Part shown: positions 18,401-26,081 of the stretch, piece by piece
Layout of the letters: every line of letters starts with the position of its first letter
How positions within the stretch are numbered: the stretch's first letter is position 1
Source: Candidatus Omnitrophota bacterium
Lineage (GTDB): Bacteria > Omnitrophota > Gorgyraeia > Gorgyraeales > Gorgyraeaceae
Direction: 5' to 3'
NCBI GenBank assembly: GCA_003485765.1
Contig: DNHS01000011.1
Location: 704-64,703, forward strand
Length of the DNA stretch: 64,000 nucleotides
The notes under the pieces: model-generated
The model's database searches: none
The model's input: only the letters and a program-made list of their open reading frames with translations
What the model was told of the DNA's origin: nothing
Translations under genes and position numbers: made by a program

Positions 18401-18566
18401 ATTGTCAAGAGGCGAGGGGTCAGAAACATGGAATCCGCTTGGAATCACCATGATAGGCGGACTGACAGTGTCTACATTTATTACAATGCTGTTTGTCCCG
18501 ACTCTTTACGCGGTTTTCGAATCAAAACTGAAAAAGAAAGGCAAGACAGCAAGTTTACACTTCTGA
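15441..18566 (+). CDS. RND multidrug efflux pump, inner-membrane subunit
   Basis: 1041 residues, standard AcrB/MexB-family length, from a GTG start after GGGTGGTGCGGGG. The N-terminal membrane segment follows FGVRRPVTNLMIFCVILVIA. The proton-relay motif is visible in ASGMVVDNAIVVVDNVYRHM, and GMVMLMGIVVNNAIVLISYI in the second half. Large periplasmic loops follow TM1 and TM7. Substrate is not predictable. The last residues (KTASLHF) are encoded by the left arm of a palindrome at 18549. Confidence 0.95.
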   Translation: MNLPEFGVRRPVTNLMIFCVILVIALYSITKLGIDMFPKIEPPSISVIAAYPGANPLDVEAKVTEPLENQLGTTPGLEKITSRSTEGMSSLSLKFKWGTNLDEASNDIRDRIDLAKRFLPDIPDEMDNPFIFKFNTANIPIVFLGITAKETYSELYDLVDKRIGDALRQLPGVGAVQIQGGGLQRQINVWMDRDVLEGYDLSILDIQAILKQENITQPVGSIKAGLTDYLLRLPGEFASPDEINSVIIGKKDNKFVYLKDVARVEDGFKEVDSIVRVNRNPGIMMMVQKQSGTNTVEVAETVKKKLDDIKKTLPADVNIIVIFDTSKDIINSLESLKSNVWAAVFLVVGVVWFFLRQFAPSAIIALTIPFSLLISFIYLFLSGKTINIISLSSLAIASGMVVDNAIVVVDNVYRHMEKGQRPSEASIYGASEMFLSIAASTLTTVVVFVPMLFITGVTGIMFKELAVIIIVTLIASLFTAATFSPMLCSRWLRVRKERKGFFEKFYKVFENMFKSWENIYAASLRWCLRHKKIVLIGFSAIFISSLFLTRFIGNEFSPEEDSGDIRISIDLPLGTRVEETDKAANVIEGIFKEEAPEALYMYVRSGQVSGIGRSLGQSSGTHIVAAGVKLVPKTQRKRPVTEVAQALRKRIIAIPGVTKTDVTTGNPIGRLVSGMGGKAVQVEIIGNSFEDTDRLAAKVKQMMEKVPGAVDITISRESRRPELEIQIDRQKAVNLGLNMNVIALSLKSYIEGSTATKYREKGETYDIYVRLEESSRSKIEDIENLSIVSPYTKKQVKFANFASVKEALGPVRIDRMNRERVVKVECNTYGRSTGKVVEDIKKELQNIVMPYGIMVNFGGDAEEQRKAFKDMWLLLVLGIILVYMVMAAQFESLLDPFIVMFSVPFTFTGVFAAFALTNTTLSLISFLGMVMLMGIVVNNAIVLISYINILRARGLNIVEAVTQSGKERLRPVLMTTITTLVGLLPLALSRGEGSETWNPLGITMIGGLTVSTFITMLFVPTLYAVFESKLKKKGKTASLHF

Positions 18567-18589
18567 CATTGTCGCAAGTGTAAACTTGC
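18549..18589. repeat. palindrome overlapping the pump gene's 3' end, GACATTGTC core
   Basis: Perfect 14-base arms GCAAGTTTACACTT and complement, with the loop CTGACATTGTCGC, which contains the pump gene's TGA stop. Same design as the elements at 10964, 20531 and 31452, but with different, mutually compensating arm bases. Confidence 0.75.
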
Positions 18590-18606
18590 CTGGTGCGGGG
18601 GATGAT

Positions 18607-18897
18607 ATGAAAATGGTGATGATAGTTTATAATGAGGCAATGGATATGGAGGTGATGGAGGTATTACATGGGTGCGTGCTGAAGAATTACACAAAGATCC
18701 CAGGTGTATTCGGTAAAGGGAATACTTCAGGCACGCATATGGGAGATGATATATGGCCTGGAAAGAATAATATTTTATATGTAGCCTGCAGAGAGGATGA
18801 TACAAAACAACTGCTTACCTGCGTTGAAAACCTGCGTAAAAAACTTGGCCGCGAAGGCATCAAGGCATTCACCTGGAATTTGGAAGAAATAACCTGA
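18607..18897 (+). CDS. PG0541-type transporter-associated protein
   Basis: 96 residues from the ATG at 18607, preceded by GGTGCGGGG. MKMVMIVYNEAMDMEVMEVL and GTHMGDDIWPGKNNILYVAC match the small cytoplasmic PII-like family found next to RND pumps (PG0541 type). Position just after the pump fits. A regulatory or accessory role is inferred; the ligand is unknown. A TTG at 18586 is in frame but lies inside the palindrome arm. Confidence 0.75.
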   Translation: MKMVMIVYNEAMDMEVMEVLHGCVLKNYTKIPGVFGKGNTSGTHMGDDIWPGKNNILYVACREDDTKQLLTCVENLRKKLGREGIKAFTWNLEEIT

Positions 18898-18944
18898 TAA
18901 TTTTCCTCGCCTTATATTATTTTTTATGATATAACAATAACACT

Positions 18945-19478
18945 ATGAATATTCAAGATGGTTGGGAAAAAGCTTTAAAACATACTAAAATAATAAGGCC
19001 GAGGCCTAAGGATCTCCTGACCTTTGAGGCTACAGAGGTGCCGTATATATTTTTATCTGAATCTCTGGTCAATCTGGGAGATACTGTGGTTAGGAAAGGC
19101 CAGGTAATGGTTGAAAAGCCCGCTATAATACTTCCCTCTAACCTGCCTCAATTCGAAGGGTTTGATTTTGAAAAGGAATTTCATTCAGGACAGGATATGA
19201 TTTTGAATTTTCTCCTTGTCCGAGGGGTTACTTTTCCATCCTTAAAATATAATAATAAAACCTATTCGCTTGATATTTATGAAGGCCACCTCGAAAAGGC
19301 GATCGGATATTATTCCGATAAATTACAGCGGGGAGAAGATGTTACTAACGGCCTGGTGGTAGGGCCTGAAGACTCCTGGCAGTTTTCCGTCCTGATTTTT
19401 ATAGCTACCCAGATTATGCGATCAGCAGACGGTGATATAAGAAGGCTACTAGAACGGTTCAGAAAAGAACAAGGTTAA
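18945..19478 (+). CDS. conserved-looking protein of unknown function
   Basis: 177 residues, soluble, no signal peptide, no motif recognised. It begins MNIQDGWEKALKHTKIIRPR and has an acidic, aromatic middle (PQFEGFDFEKEFHSGQDM) and a helical C-terminus (IRRLLERFRKEQG). Codon use matches its neighbours, so it is likely a real gene. It precedes rlmN by about 30 bases. No function can be assigned. Confidence 0.65.
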   Translation: MNIQDGWEKALKHTKIIRPRPKDLLTFEATEVPYIFLSESLVNLGDTVVRKGQVMVEKPAIILPSNLPQFEGFDFEKEFHSGQDMILNFLLVRGVTFPSLKYNNKTYSLDIYEGHLEKAIGYYSDKLQRGEDVTNGLVVGPEDSWQFSVLIFIATQIMRSADGDIRRLLERFRKEQG

Positions 19479-19509
19479 TCTGCCATGAATTCCTTGACGA
19501 CTATACATC

Positions 19510-20538
19510 TTGGATAAAAAAGATATAAAGAATCTTGCTTTGGAAGAATTTAAGCAAGAATTGGAAAAGATTTCAGAGCCTTCATACAGGGCTGAGCAGA
19601 TATTTTCCTGGATTTATAAAAAGGGCATAGAAGATTTTGATGCCATGGATAATCTGCCGAAATCATTCAGGAATAAATTAGCCCAATCCTTTTATATAGG
19701 CGCAATAAAACCCTTGAAGCGCCTCAAGTCTATTGACGGAACTGAAAAAGTTTTGTTTGAGCTTAGCGATGGTAATCTGATAGAAACAGTGCTGATATGT
19801 TCAGGTAAAAGAAAAACAGCGTGCCTTTCAACTCAGGCAGGCTGTAAGTATGCTTGCGCATTTTGCGCAAGCGGCATGAATGGTTTTAAAAGAAATCTGA
19901 GCGTATCAGAGATATTAAGCCAGATATTATACCTTGCGTATAGTCTGAAACATGGGATGACAAATTTTGTGTTTATGGGCATGGGTGAGCCCTTTGATAA
20001 TTATGAAAATGTATCCAGGGCTGTAAGAATGATGAATTCTCCTAAGGCAATGGGTATAGCAGCCAGAAGAATTACTGTTTCAACATCCGGTATCATACCA
20101 GGCATAGAGAAATTTAAAGAATTGGGCTTACAGGTTAATTTGTCAATATCGCTTCATGCTGCAAATAGCGGCCTGAGGGATAAATTAATGAGTGTTAATA
20201 AAAAATATTCTCTTGAGGAGCTTTTAAAGGCTTGCGAAAATTACATAAGTAATGACGGTAGGATGCTCACGCTTGAATATATGGTGCTTAAGGATATAAA
20301 TGATTCGCAAAAAGATATAGATGATCTGGCAAAAATAGCAAGGAGGTTAAAAGCAAAAGTCAATATTATACCTTATAGCAATATACCTGGTTTAGAATTT
20401 AAATCTCCTTTGAAAAAAGATATAGAAATTTTCAAGAGCAATCTTCTTAAAAAAGGCATCAATGTAATAGTAAGAGAATCTAAAGGTAAAGATATTATGG
20501 CTGCCTGCGGCCAGCTCGCAGGAACCTTAACAAGTTGA
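19510..20538 (+). CDS. rlmN: dual-specificity rRNA/tRNA adenine-C2 methyltransferase
   Basis: 342 residues, a radical SAM enzyme that methylates A2503 of 23S rRNA and A37 of some tRNAs. The cluster motif CxxxCxxC is in GCKYACAFCASG. The N-terminal helical domain (EPSYRAEQIFSWIYKKG) and the GMGEPFDNYENV and ITVSTSGIIPGI motifs are present, with the catalytic cysteine in MAACGQLAG near the C-terminus. The TTG start at 19510 gives the expected N-terminus; no strong ribosome-binding site is seen. The stop is inside the palindrome at 20531. Confidence 0.94.
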   Translation: MDKKDIKNLALEEFKQELEKISEPSYRAEQIFSWIYKKGIEDFDAMDNLPKSFRNKLAQSFYIGAIKPLKRLKSIDGTEKVLFELSDGNLIETVLICSGKRKTACLSTQAGCKYACAFCASGMNGFKRNLSVSEILSQILYLAYSLKHGMTNFVFMGMGEPFDNYENVSRAVRMMNSPKAMGIAARRITVSTSGIIPGIEKFKELGLQVNLSISLHAANSGLRDKLMSVNKKYSLEELLKACENYISNDGRMLTLEYMVLKDINDSQKDIDDLAKIARRLKAKVNIIPYSNIPGLEFKSPLKKDIEIFKSNLLKKGINVIVRESKGKDIMAACGQLAGTLTS

Positions 20539-20569
20539 CACTTTTGTCATTGTCAAAAGTGTCAACTTT
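20531..20569. repeat. palindrome between rlmN and radC, CATTGTC core
   Basis: Perfect 15-base arms AAGTTGACACTTTTG and complement around TCATTGT. It includes the rlmN TGA stop. It is a member of the same family as 18549, with paired changes in the arms. Confidence 0.75.
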
Positions 20570-20599
20570 GATGAGAGTGAGTGTATGAAGGATTCGTGT

Positions 20600-21283
20600 A
20601 TGGCGAAACAAGGTATTAAAAAATGGCCCAAGGACGAAAGGCCCAGGGAAAAGCTTTTTAAATATGGCGAGCATACGCTTACAAATGCAGAGCTTTTGGC
20701 AATAGTATTCCGCACAGGCGTGAAAGGCATAAGCGCAGTAGATCTAGGCAGGCAGGTGGTAGAGCATTTTAAGACTTTTAGAAATATGAGCCACACTAAT
20801 ATTTCTGAGATGAGAAGTTTTAAAGGTTTAGGGGATGCAAAGATCTCGCAGTTAAGAGCTAGTTTTGAAATAGCAAGGAGGTTTCTGTCTGAACCTAAAG
20901 ACATATCCAAGGCAATAAAGTCTCCAAAAGACGCAGTTAAACTTTTTATGCCAAGGTTAAGAGATATTAAAAAAGAGATATTTCAGATATTGCTGTTAAA
21001 TAGTAAAAATAATATAATAGATATTATTGAAATAGAAGAAGGGACTGTTGACCAGGCCAGCCCGCAGATCAGGGAGATAGCTTTAAAAACGCTTCAGAAT
21101 TTTGCAACAGGCATAATCGCGGTGCATAACCACCCTTCAGGAGATCCTGAACCCAGTAAAGAAGATATAATGTTTACTAAAAGTCTTACAACAGCCTGCA
21201 GGGTCCTTGAGATAAATGTTATGGACCATATAATAATAGGAGATAATAAGCATTATAGCTTTGCAGAGCATAAGCAGCTTTAG
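20600..21283 (+). CDS. radC: RadC-family JAMM-domain protein
   Basis: 227 residues. An N-terminal helix-hairpin-helix-like region (MAKQGIKKWPKDERPREKLF to FKGLGDAKISQLRASFEIAR) is followed by an MPN/JAMM metal-binding motif in HNHPSGDPEPSKED. Despite the name, a repair role is not established for the family. The ATG at 20600 is preferred because AAGGA lies seven bases upstream and the family usually starts just before IKxWPxxERPREKL. An upstream in-frame ATG at 20585 is the alternative. Confidence 0.9.
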   Translation: MAKQGIKKWPKDERPREKLFKYGEHTLTNAELLAIVFRTGVKGISAVDLGRQVVEHFKTFRNMSHTNISEMRSFKGLGDAKISQLRASFEIARRFLSEPKDISKAIKSPKDAVKLFMPRLRDIKKEIFQILLLNSKNNIIDIIEIEEGTVDQASPQIREIALKTLQNFATGIIAVHNHPSGDPEPSKEDIMFTKSLTTACRVLEINVMDHIIIGDNKHYSFAEHKQL

Positions 21284-21295
21284 AACGAAACAGAT

Positions 21296-21372
21296 GCGCC
21301 CGTAGCTCAGATGGATAGAGCGACTGGCTTCGAACCAGTAGGCTGGGTGTTCGATCCACCCCGGGCGCGCCA
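21296..21372 (+). tRNA. tRNA-Arg (anticodon TCG)
   Basis: Complete cloverleaf: acceptor GCGCCCG/CGGGCGC, D-arm GCTC..GAGC, anticodon stem ACTGG/CCAGT with loop CTTCGAA, T-arm GGGTG-TTCGATC-CACCC, discriminator G and encoded CCA. It follows radC by 12 bases. Confidence 0.95.
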
Positions 21373-21399
21373 AATTCGCTTCGCAAATTTTGAAAATTA

Positions 21400-21428
21400 T
21401 TGACGAATTTTTTAACCTGTGATATCAT
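21400..21428 (+). promoter_or_regulatory. promoter of tRNA-Lys/Leu genes
   Basis: TTGACG at 21400, 17-base spacer, TATCAT at 21423, about 27 bases before tRNA-Lys. Good match to the housekeeping consensus and well placed for a stable RNA operon. Confidence 0.65.
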
Positions 21429-21454
21429 CTAGACTTAACGTCTGGATTAATTAC

Positions 21455-21530
21455 GCCCCCATAGCTCAGCTGGTAGAGCACCTGACTCTTAATCAGGGCG
21501 TCACAGGTTCGAACCCTGTTGGGGGTACCA
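21455..21530 (+). tRNA. tRNA-Lys (anticodon CTT)
   Basis: Acceptor GCCCCCA pairs with TGGGGGT, with a G-U wobble at position 1:72. Anticodon stem CCTGA/TCAGG with loop CTCTTAA, T-arm ACAGG-TTCGAAC-CCTGT, discriminator A and encoded CCA. Confidence 0.94.
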
Positions 21531-21585
21531 TGAACCGGAGCGGAAAAAGGTAGCAGTAAAACGGATAGCTTAGCGACTGGTACAA

Positions 21586-21670
21586 GGGCGGATGGCGGAA
21601 CTGGCAAACGCGTACGGCTTAGGACCGTATGGAGCAATCCTTGGAGGTTCAACTCCTCTTCCGCCTACCA
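21586..21670 (+). tRNA. tRNA-Leu (anticodon TAG)
   Basis: 85 bases, with a long variable arm as expected for Leu. Acceptor GGGCGGA pairs with TCCGCCT, again a G-U at 1:72. Anticodon stem TACGG/CCGTA with loop CTTAGGA, T-arm GGAGG-TTCAACT-CCTCT, discriminator A and encoded CCA. Confidence 0.94.
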
Positions 21671-21676
21671 TGAATT

Positions 21677-22186
21677 ATGATAAATGTTATAGATAAAATC
21701 GCAATAATGAATAAAGCTCGTGCAAAATATAGAATTGAACATGATATAGAAATTAAAGAGCAAGCAGAAAAATCTTTTGAACAGTATAAAAATGATCCAC
21801 TTTTTATTGCGGGTATAATGCTTTATTGGGCGGAGGGAAAAACTGCAGAGAAAAAAGCTTATTGTCTGGAATTGAATAATTCTGATCCTGAATTGTTAAA
21901 ATTGTACTGCCGATTCCTACACAAATATCTCAATATAGCAGAGGGTAGAATTAGAGCTAGACTGTTTCTATATCCGGATTTAAATGAGAATAATATTAAA
22001 TTATATTGGTCGGAGTTATTGAATATTCCATTAAATCAGTTTATTAAGTCCTATATAGCAGATAGCCGTAGTTCTGTTACAAAGAATAAATTGCAGTATG
22101 GGACATGCAGTGTATATATTACAAGTAAAGATTTGCGTTCTATAATGGCGGTTTGGATAGAGAAGTTCGCCAGTCTCTATTCTTAA
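21677..22186 (+). CDS. LAGLIDADG-like protein, probably N-terminally truncated
   Basis: 169 residues, beginning six bases after the CCA end of tRNA-Leu. GIMLYWAEGKTAEKK, ELNNSDPELLKLYCRFLHK, LYWSELLNIPLNQFIKSY and YGTCSVYITSKDLRSIM resemble a family of proteins that combine an N-terminal helix-turn-helix with a LAGLIDADG-like fold. The helix-turn-helix is missing: an in-frame TGA at 21671 closes the frame right after the tRNA. It may be a remnant of a mobile element that used the tRNA end. No ribosome-binding site is visible. Confidence 0.6.
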   Translation: MINVIDKIAIMNKARAKYRIEHDIEIKEQAEKSFEQYKNDPLFIAGIMLYWAEGKTAEKKAYCLELNNSDPELLKLYCRFLHKYLNIAEGRIRARLFLYPDLNENNIKLYWSELLNIPLNQFIKSYIADSRSSVTKNKLQYGTCSVYITSKDLRSIMAVWIEKFASLYS

Positions 22187-22205
22187 AGATTAGCGTTTGA
22201 ATTTC

Positions 22206-22281
<76 letters not shown>

Positions 22282-22320
22282 AATTTCATCAGTTAAACCT
22301 TTTAAAGGAGGAAATGGTGT

Positions 22321-22791
22321 ATGCGTATTCTAGATTTTTTGAATGAAAAGGCAGTATCATCGGATTTAAAGTCCAAGGATAAAAATAGCGTCATAAAAGA
22401 GCTTGCGGATCTATTGATCAAGTCGGGCCAATTGAAGCCCAAAGACAGAGACCCTGTTGTAAAAGTTCTTTTAAACAGAGAAGCGCTTGGTTCAACCGGC
22501 ATTGGCCAAGGCATTGCTATACCTCATGGAAAATGCGAATATGTGAGTGAACTCATAGGCGCTTTTGGAGTGTCTAAAAGCGGCATAAAGTTTGACTCAC
22601 TGGATGGAGAGCCAGCCTATATATTTTTCTTGTTGTTGGCTCCTATAGAATCTTCAGGGCCGCACCTCAAAGCGCTGGCGCGCATCTCAAAATTATTAAA
22701 AGATAAATATTTCAGGGATTCGTTAAAAAGCGCAGATAGCGAAAAAACCCTGGTTAAGATTATAAAAGAGGAAGATATTAGAAGGGTATAG
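22321..22791 (+). CDS. ptsN: PTS EIIA (fructose/nitrogen-type) domain protein
   Basis: 156 residues, one EIIA domain of the Fru/Ntr type. The phosphorylatable histidine is in GIGQGIAIPHGKC at about residue 68. A strong AAAGGAGG site precedes the ATG. HPr and enzyme I genes follow after yvcK, while no membrane EIIBC component is in the window. This points to a regulatory phosphorelay rather than sugar uptake, though permeases could lie elsewhere. Confidence 0.88.
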   Translation: MRILDFLNEKAVSSDLKSKDKNSVIKELADLLIKSGQLKPKDRDPVVKVLLNREALGSTGIGQGIAIPHGKCEYVSELIGAFGVSKSGIKFDSLDGEPAYIFFLLLAPIESSGPHLKALARISKLLKDKYFRDSLKSADSEKTLVKIIKEEDIRRV

Positions 22792-22798
22792 GTTAGAT

Positions 22799-24043
22799 AT
22801 GAAAAGATTGAAATGGTTGTATCCAGGAATGAAAATAAAACGCTGGATATTTATTTCCTCTACAGGTGTTTTATTGGTTGCGATAGGATCTATTATACTC
22901 ATACTCAAAAGATTTCCTGGTTCAAAGATTATTGGCAGCGCTGTTGTAATCCTGGGCGCATTGATAGTTATATATGGCATGAAGAGGATGATAAAATCAT
23001 TCATTGCAGTTTTTCTTCCTAAGAGAGAAAGAGAACTTGTAGATATTATGTATCATTACCGCCAGCTTGAAAAAGGGCCAAAGGTAGTGGTTATAGGAGG
23101 AGGGACAGGCCTTTCAACCATTCTTCATGGTTTAAAAGAGCAGACAAGCAATATTACAGCGATAGTGACTGTTGCAGATGATGGCGGGTCTTCCGGAAGA
23201 CTGAGAGAGCAGTTTGGCATACTTCCGCCAGGAGATATAAGAAACTGCCTTGTTGCGCTTGCGGATGCAGAACCTTTGATGCGCGAGTTGTTTCAGTTCA
23301 GGTTTGGGAGCGAGTCAGAACTAAGCGGGCATAGCTTCGGAAATCTATTTATAACCGCGATGTGCAAGGTTACAGGAGATTTCGAAAAAGCAATAAAAGA
23401 ATCCTCTAAAGTCCTTGCAATAAGAGGCAGGGTTATCCCTTCTACATTTGACAAGGTTAAGCTTGTGGCAGAATACCGTAACGGGCAGAAGACAGTAGGC
23501 GAGACAAAGATAGCAAAACAGAATTCTCCTATACAAAAAATATATTTAGACCCTGAGCATTGCAAAGCTAGCTCAGAATCATTTGAGGCAATAGCTGAGG
23601 CAGACATAATAGTCCTTGGGCCCGGCAGTTTATACACAAGCGTTATACCAAACCTCCTGGTGGATGGCATAGCTGAGAAGATTGCTCAGTCCAAGGCGCC
23701 TAAGGTCTATATCTGCAATGTGATGACGCAGTCCGGCGAAACAGATAATTATACAGCATTTGACCACTTGAACGCTCTTATAACTCATACGCGGCCTGAT
23801 ATACTTAGTTATTGTATTGTAAACATAGGGAAGGTGCCTAAAGAACTTCTTAAGAAATACGAAGAAGAAGGCGCTTATCCTGTTTTAGCTGACTCAGATA
23901 AAATTATAGAGAACGGTTATAACGTAATAGAAGGCGATGTGGTAAATGCTCAAAATCATGTAAGGCATGATGCCAAAAAACTCTCAAAGGTTATTATAGA
24001 CCTTACTCTTAAGACAAAAGGCAAAAAGATATCCATTGATTAG
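22799..24043 (+). CDS. yvcK: YvcK/CofD-like gluconeogenesis factor with membrane anchor
   Basis: 414 residues. Two N-terminal membrane segments (WIFISSTGVLLVAIGSIILI and IIGSAVVILGALIVIYG) precede the YvcK domain: VVVIGGGTGLSTILHGLK, TVADDGGSSGRLREQ, LPPGDIRNCLVALAD and the C-terminal VMTQSGETDNYTAFDH. The family binds UDP-GlcNAc and links carbon status to cell-wall synthesis in Bacillus. Here it lies within a PTS gene set, seven bases after ptsN. Confidence 0.9.
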   Translation: MKRLKWLYPGMKIKRWIFISSTGVLLVAIGSIILILKRFPGSKIIGSAVVILGALIVIYGMKRMIKSFIAVFLPKRERELVDIMYHYRQLEKGPKVVVIGGGTGLSTILHGLKEQTSNITAIVTVADDGGSSGRLREQFGILPPGDIRNCLVALADAEPLMRELFQFRFGSESELSGHSFGNLFITAMCKVTGDFEKAIKESSKVLAIRGRVIPSTFDKVKLVAEYRNGQKTVGETKIAKQNSPIQKIYLDPEHCKASSESFEAIAEADIIVLGPGSLYTSVIPNLLVDGIAEKIAQSKAPKVYICNVMTQSGETDNYTAFDHLNALITHTRPDILSYCIVNIGKVPKELLKKYEEEGAYPVLADSDKIIENGYNVIEGDVVNAQNHVRHDAKKLSKVIIDLTLKTKGKKISID

Positions 24044-24054
24044 GTGAATCCGAC

Positions 24055-24318
24055 ATGTTAATAGAAAAAAAAATAACCATTAAGAATGAACAGGGGCTTC
24101 ATGCCAGGCCTGCGGCAATATTTGTGCAGATAGCCAATAAATACGAAAGCGATATTGCTGTAAAAAAAGGCAGGCAGGAAGTGAACGGAAAATCCATAAT
24201 GGGGCTATTGACTCTTGCGGCAGAAAAAGGCGCTAAGCTTCATATCAAAGTAAATGGCCCTGATGCAAAAGAGGCAATCGAGGAACTTGAAAAGATAATA
24301 CTGGGAGAAATGTCATAA
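24055..24318 (+). CDS. ptsH: HPr phosphocarrier protein
   Basis: 87 residues. The active histidine is in the motif GLHARPAAIFVQIA, and the regulatory serine region reads VNGKSIMGLLTLAAEKG, as in HPr proteins that can be phosphorylated by an HPr kinase. Shares a one-base junction with ptsI (stop TAA and start ATG overlap). Confidence 0.94.
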   Translation: MLIEKKITIKNEQGLHARPAAIFVQIANKYESDIAVKKGRQEVNGKSIMGLLTLAAEKGAKLHIKVNGPDAKEAIEELEKIILGEMS

Positions 24319-26069
24319 TGTTATTAAAAGGCATACCGGCTTCGCCTGGAATAGCCGCAGGCAAAGCATTTTTATTTGATACAAGGCAGCTTATAGTAAC
24401 TGAAAGGGATATCAAACAGGATACTGTCCCTTCCGAAATTATCCGCTTTGAAGAAGCTCTTATAAAGACGCGTTCCGAGATACTCGCTATACAGAAAAAG
24501 ATTTCACGCGAAATGGGCGCCCAACACGCAGAGATATTTAACGCTCATTTGCTGGTCATGGAAGACAGGATGTTGATAGAGGAGGTTATAGAAGGCCTTA
24601 AAAAAGAACGTAAATGCGTGGAATATATATTTTCAAAGGTTATAAGTAAATATATAAACGTCTTTTCAAAAATGAATGATGAATATCTGAAAGAAAGGAC
24701 CAGCGACATAGAAGATGTAGGCAAAAGGATTTTAAAAAATCTTATAGGAGTTCAGGAAAAGACCCTTAGCGACCTGAAGGAGCAGGTAATAGTGGTTGCG
24801 TATGATATTTCTCCGTCTGACACCGCTAATATGCATAAAAAGAATGTCATGGGATTTGTCACTGATATAGGCGGCAGGACCTCGCATACTGCAATTATGG
24901 CAAAGTCTTTGGAAATCCCTGCTGTAGTGGGCCTTGAAAATGCGACAACTAAAATAAGGCCAGGGGATATCCTGATTGTGGATGGGACAGATGGGATGGT
25001 GATAGTAAATCCGGATAAGGTAACCCTTAAAAAATATGAGGCAAAACAGCAGAAATTTGTAAAGTTTGAAAAAACGCTTTTAGATTTTAAAGATACGCCT
25101 GCTGTCACTATTGATGGCCACAAAGTGGAGGTTTCGGCAAATATCGAATTGCCGGATGACGTCAGCTCTGTTATTGCGCATGGAGCAGAAGGTATAGGGC
25201 TATACCGCACGGAATTTCTTTATATGAATAGAAATGATTCTCCTGACGAGGAAGAGCAATTTGAGGCATATAAAAAAGTAGCTGTCAAGCTTGCTGAAAG
25301 CCCTGTTATTATACGCACGCTGGATATTGGAGGAGATAAATTTTTATCCCAGCTCAAGGTCCCGCACGAGATGAATCCATTCATGGGATGGAGGGCTATA
25401 AGATTCTGCCTTGCAAGGCCGGAGGTGTTTAAGGTGCAGTTAAGGGCGATACTGCGCGCAAGCGTATTCGGAAATATCAAGATTATGTTTCCCATGATAT
25501 CTGGCCTTGGAGAGCTCAGGCAGGCGATAAAAGTTTTAGAAGAAGCAAAAGAGGATCTGAGAAATAAGTCGATTAATTTTAACCAGGATATAGAAGTAGG
25601 GGCAATGATAGAGATACCATCAGCTGCTTTAACCTGCGATCTTCTTGCCAAAGAAGTGGATTTTTTTAGCATAGGGACCAATGACCTTATACAATATTCT
25701 CTGGCAGTAGATAGGGCTAATGAAAAGATAGCTTATTTATATAAGCCTACTCACCCGGCTGTATTAAGGCTTATAAAAAATATTATAGATTCAGGTCATA
25801 AAGAAAATATATGGGTAGGCATGTGCGGAGAAATGGCAGCAGAGCCTGGGTTTGTCCTTATACTCCTGGGGATGGGGCTGGACGAATTTAGCATGAGCCC
25901 TGTGGTAATTCCTGAGGTGAAATACGTTATCAGCAATGTGAGATTTGAAGACGCCAGAAAAGTCGCAGAAAAGGCATTAAGTTTGTCTACGGGCGAAGAG
26001 ATAGAGGCCTTTACAAATAAACGACTGAACGAGCTTATTCCATGGCTCAAGAAGACTAAAAAACAATAA
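24318..26069 (+). CDS. ptsI: PTS enzyme I (phosphoenolpyruvate-protein phosphotransferase)
   Basis: 583 residues, full length. It takes phosphate from phosphoenolpyruvate and passes it to HPr. The phosphohistidine domain motif is GGRTSHTAIMAKSLEIPAVVG, the PEP-binding barrel shows GIGLYRTEFLYMNR and IRTLDIGGDKFL, and the C-terminal active site is in GMCGEMAAEPGF. Translationally coupled to ptsH. Confidence 0.95.
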   Translation: MLLKGIPASPGIAAGKAFLFDTRQLIVTERDIKQDTVPSEIIRFEEALIKTRSEILAIQKKISREMGAQHAEIFNAHLLVMEDRMLIEEVIEGLKKERKCVEYIFSKVISKYINVFSKMNDEYLKERTSDIEDVGKRILKNLIGVQEKTLSDLKEQVIVVAYDISPSDTANMHKKNVMGFVTDIGGRTSHTAIMAKSLEIPAVVGLENATTKIRPGDILIVDGTDGMVIVNPDKVTLKKYEAKQQKFVKFEKTLLDFKDTPAVTIDGHKVEVSANIELPDDVSSVIAHGAEGIGLYRTEFLYMNRNDSPDEEEQFEAYKKVAVKLAESPVIIRTLDIGGDKFLSQLKVPHEMNPFMGWRAIRFCLARPEVFKVQLRAILRASVFGNIKIMFPMISGLGELRQAIKVLEEAKEDLRNKSINFNQDIEVGAMIEIPSAALTCDLLAKEVDFFSIGTNDLIQYSLAVDRANEKIAYLYKPTHPAVLRLIKNIIDSGHKENIWVGMCGEMAAEPGFVLILLGMGLDEFSMSPVVIPEVKYVISNVRFEDARKVAEKALSLSTGEEIEAFTNKRLNELIPWLKKTKKQ

Positions 26070-26081
26070 AAAATCTTTAGT

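Noticed and set aside
21373..21399. Small inverted repeat AAATTCGC/GCAAATTT as a terminator after tRNA-Arg
   Set aside because: The stem is short and imperfect; the evidence is too weak to list.
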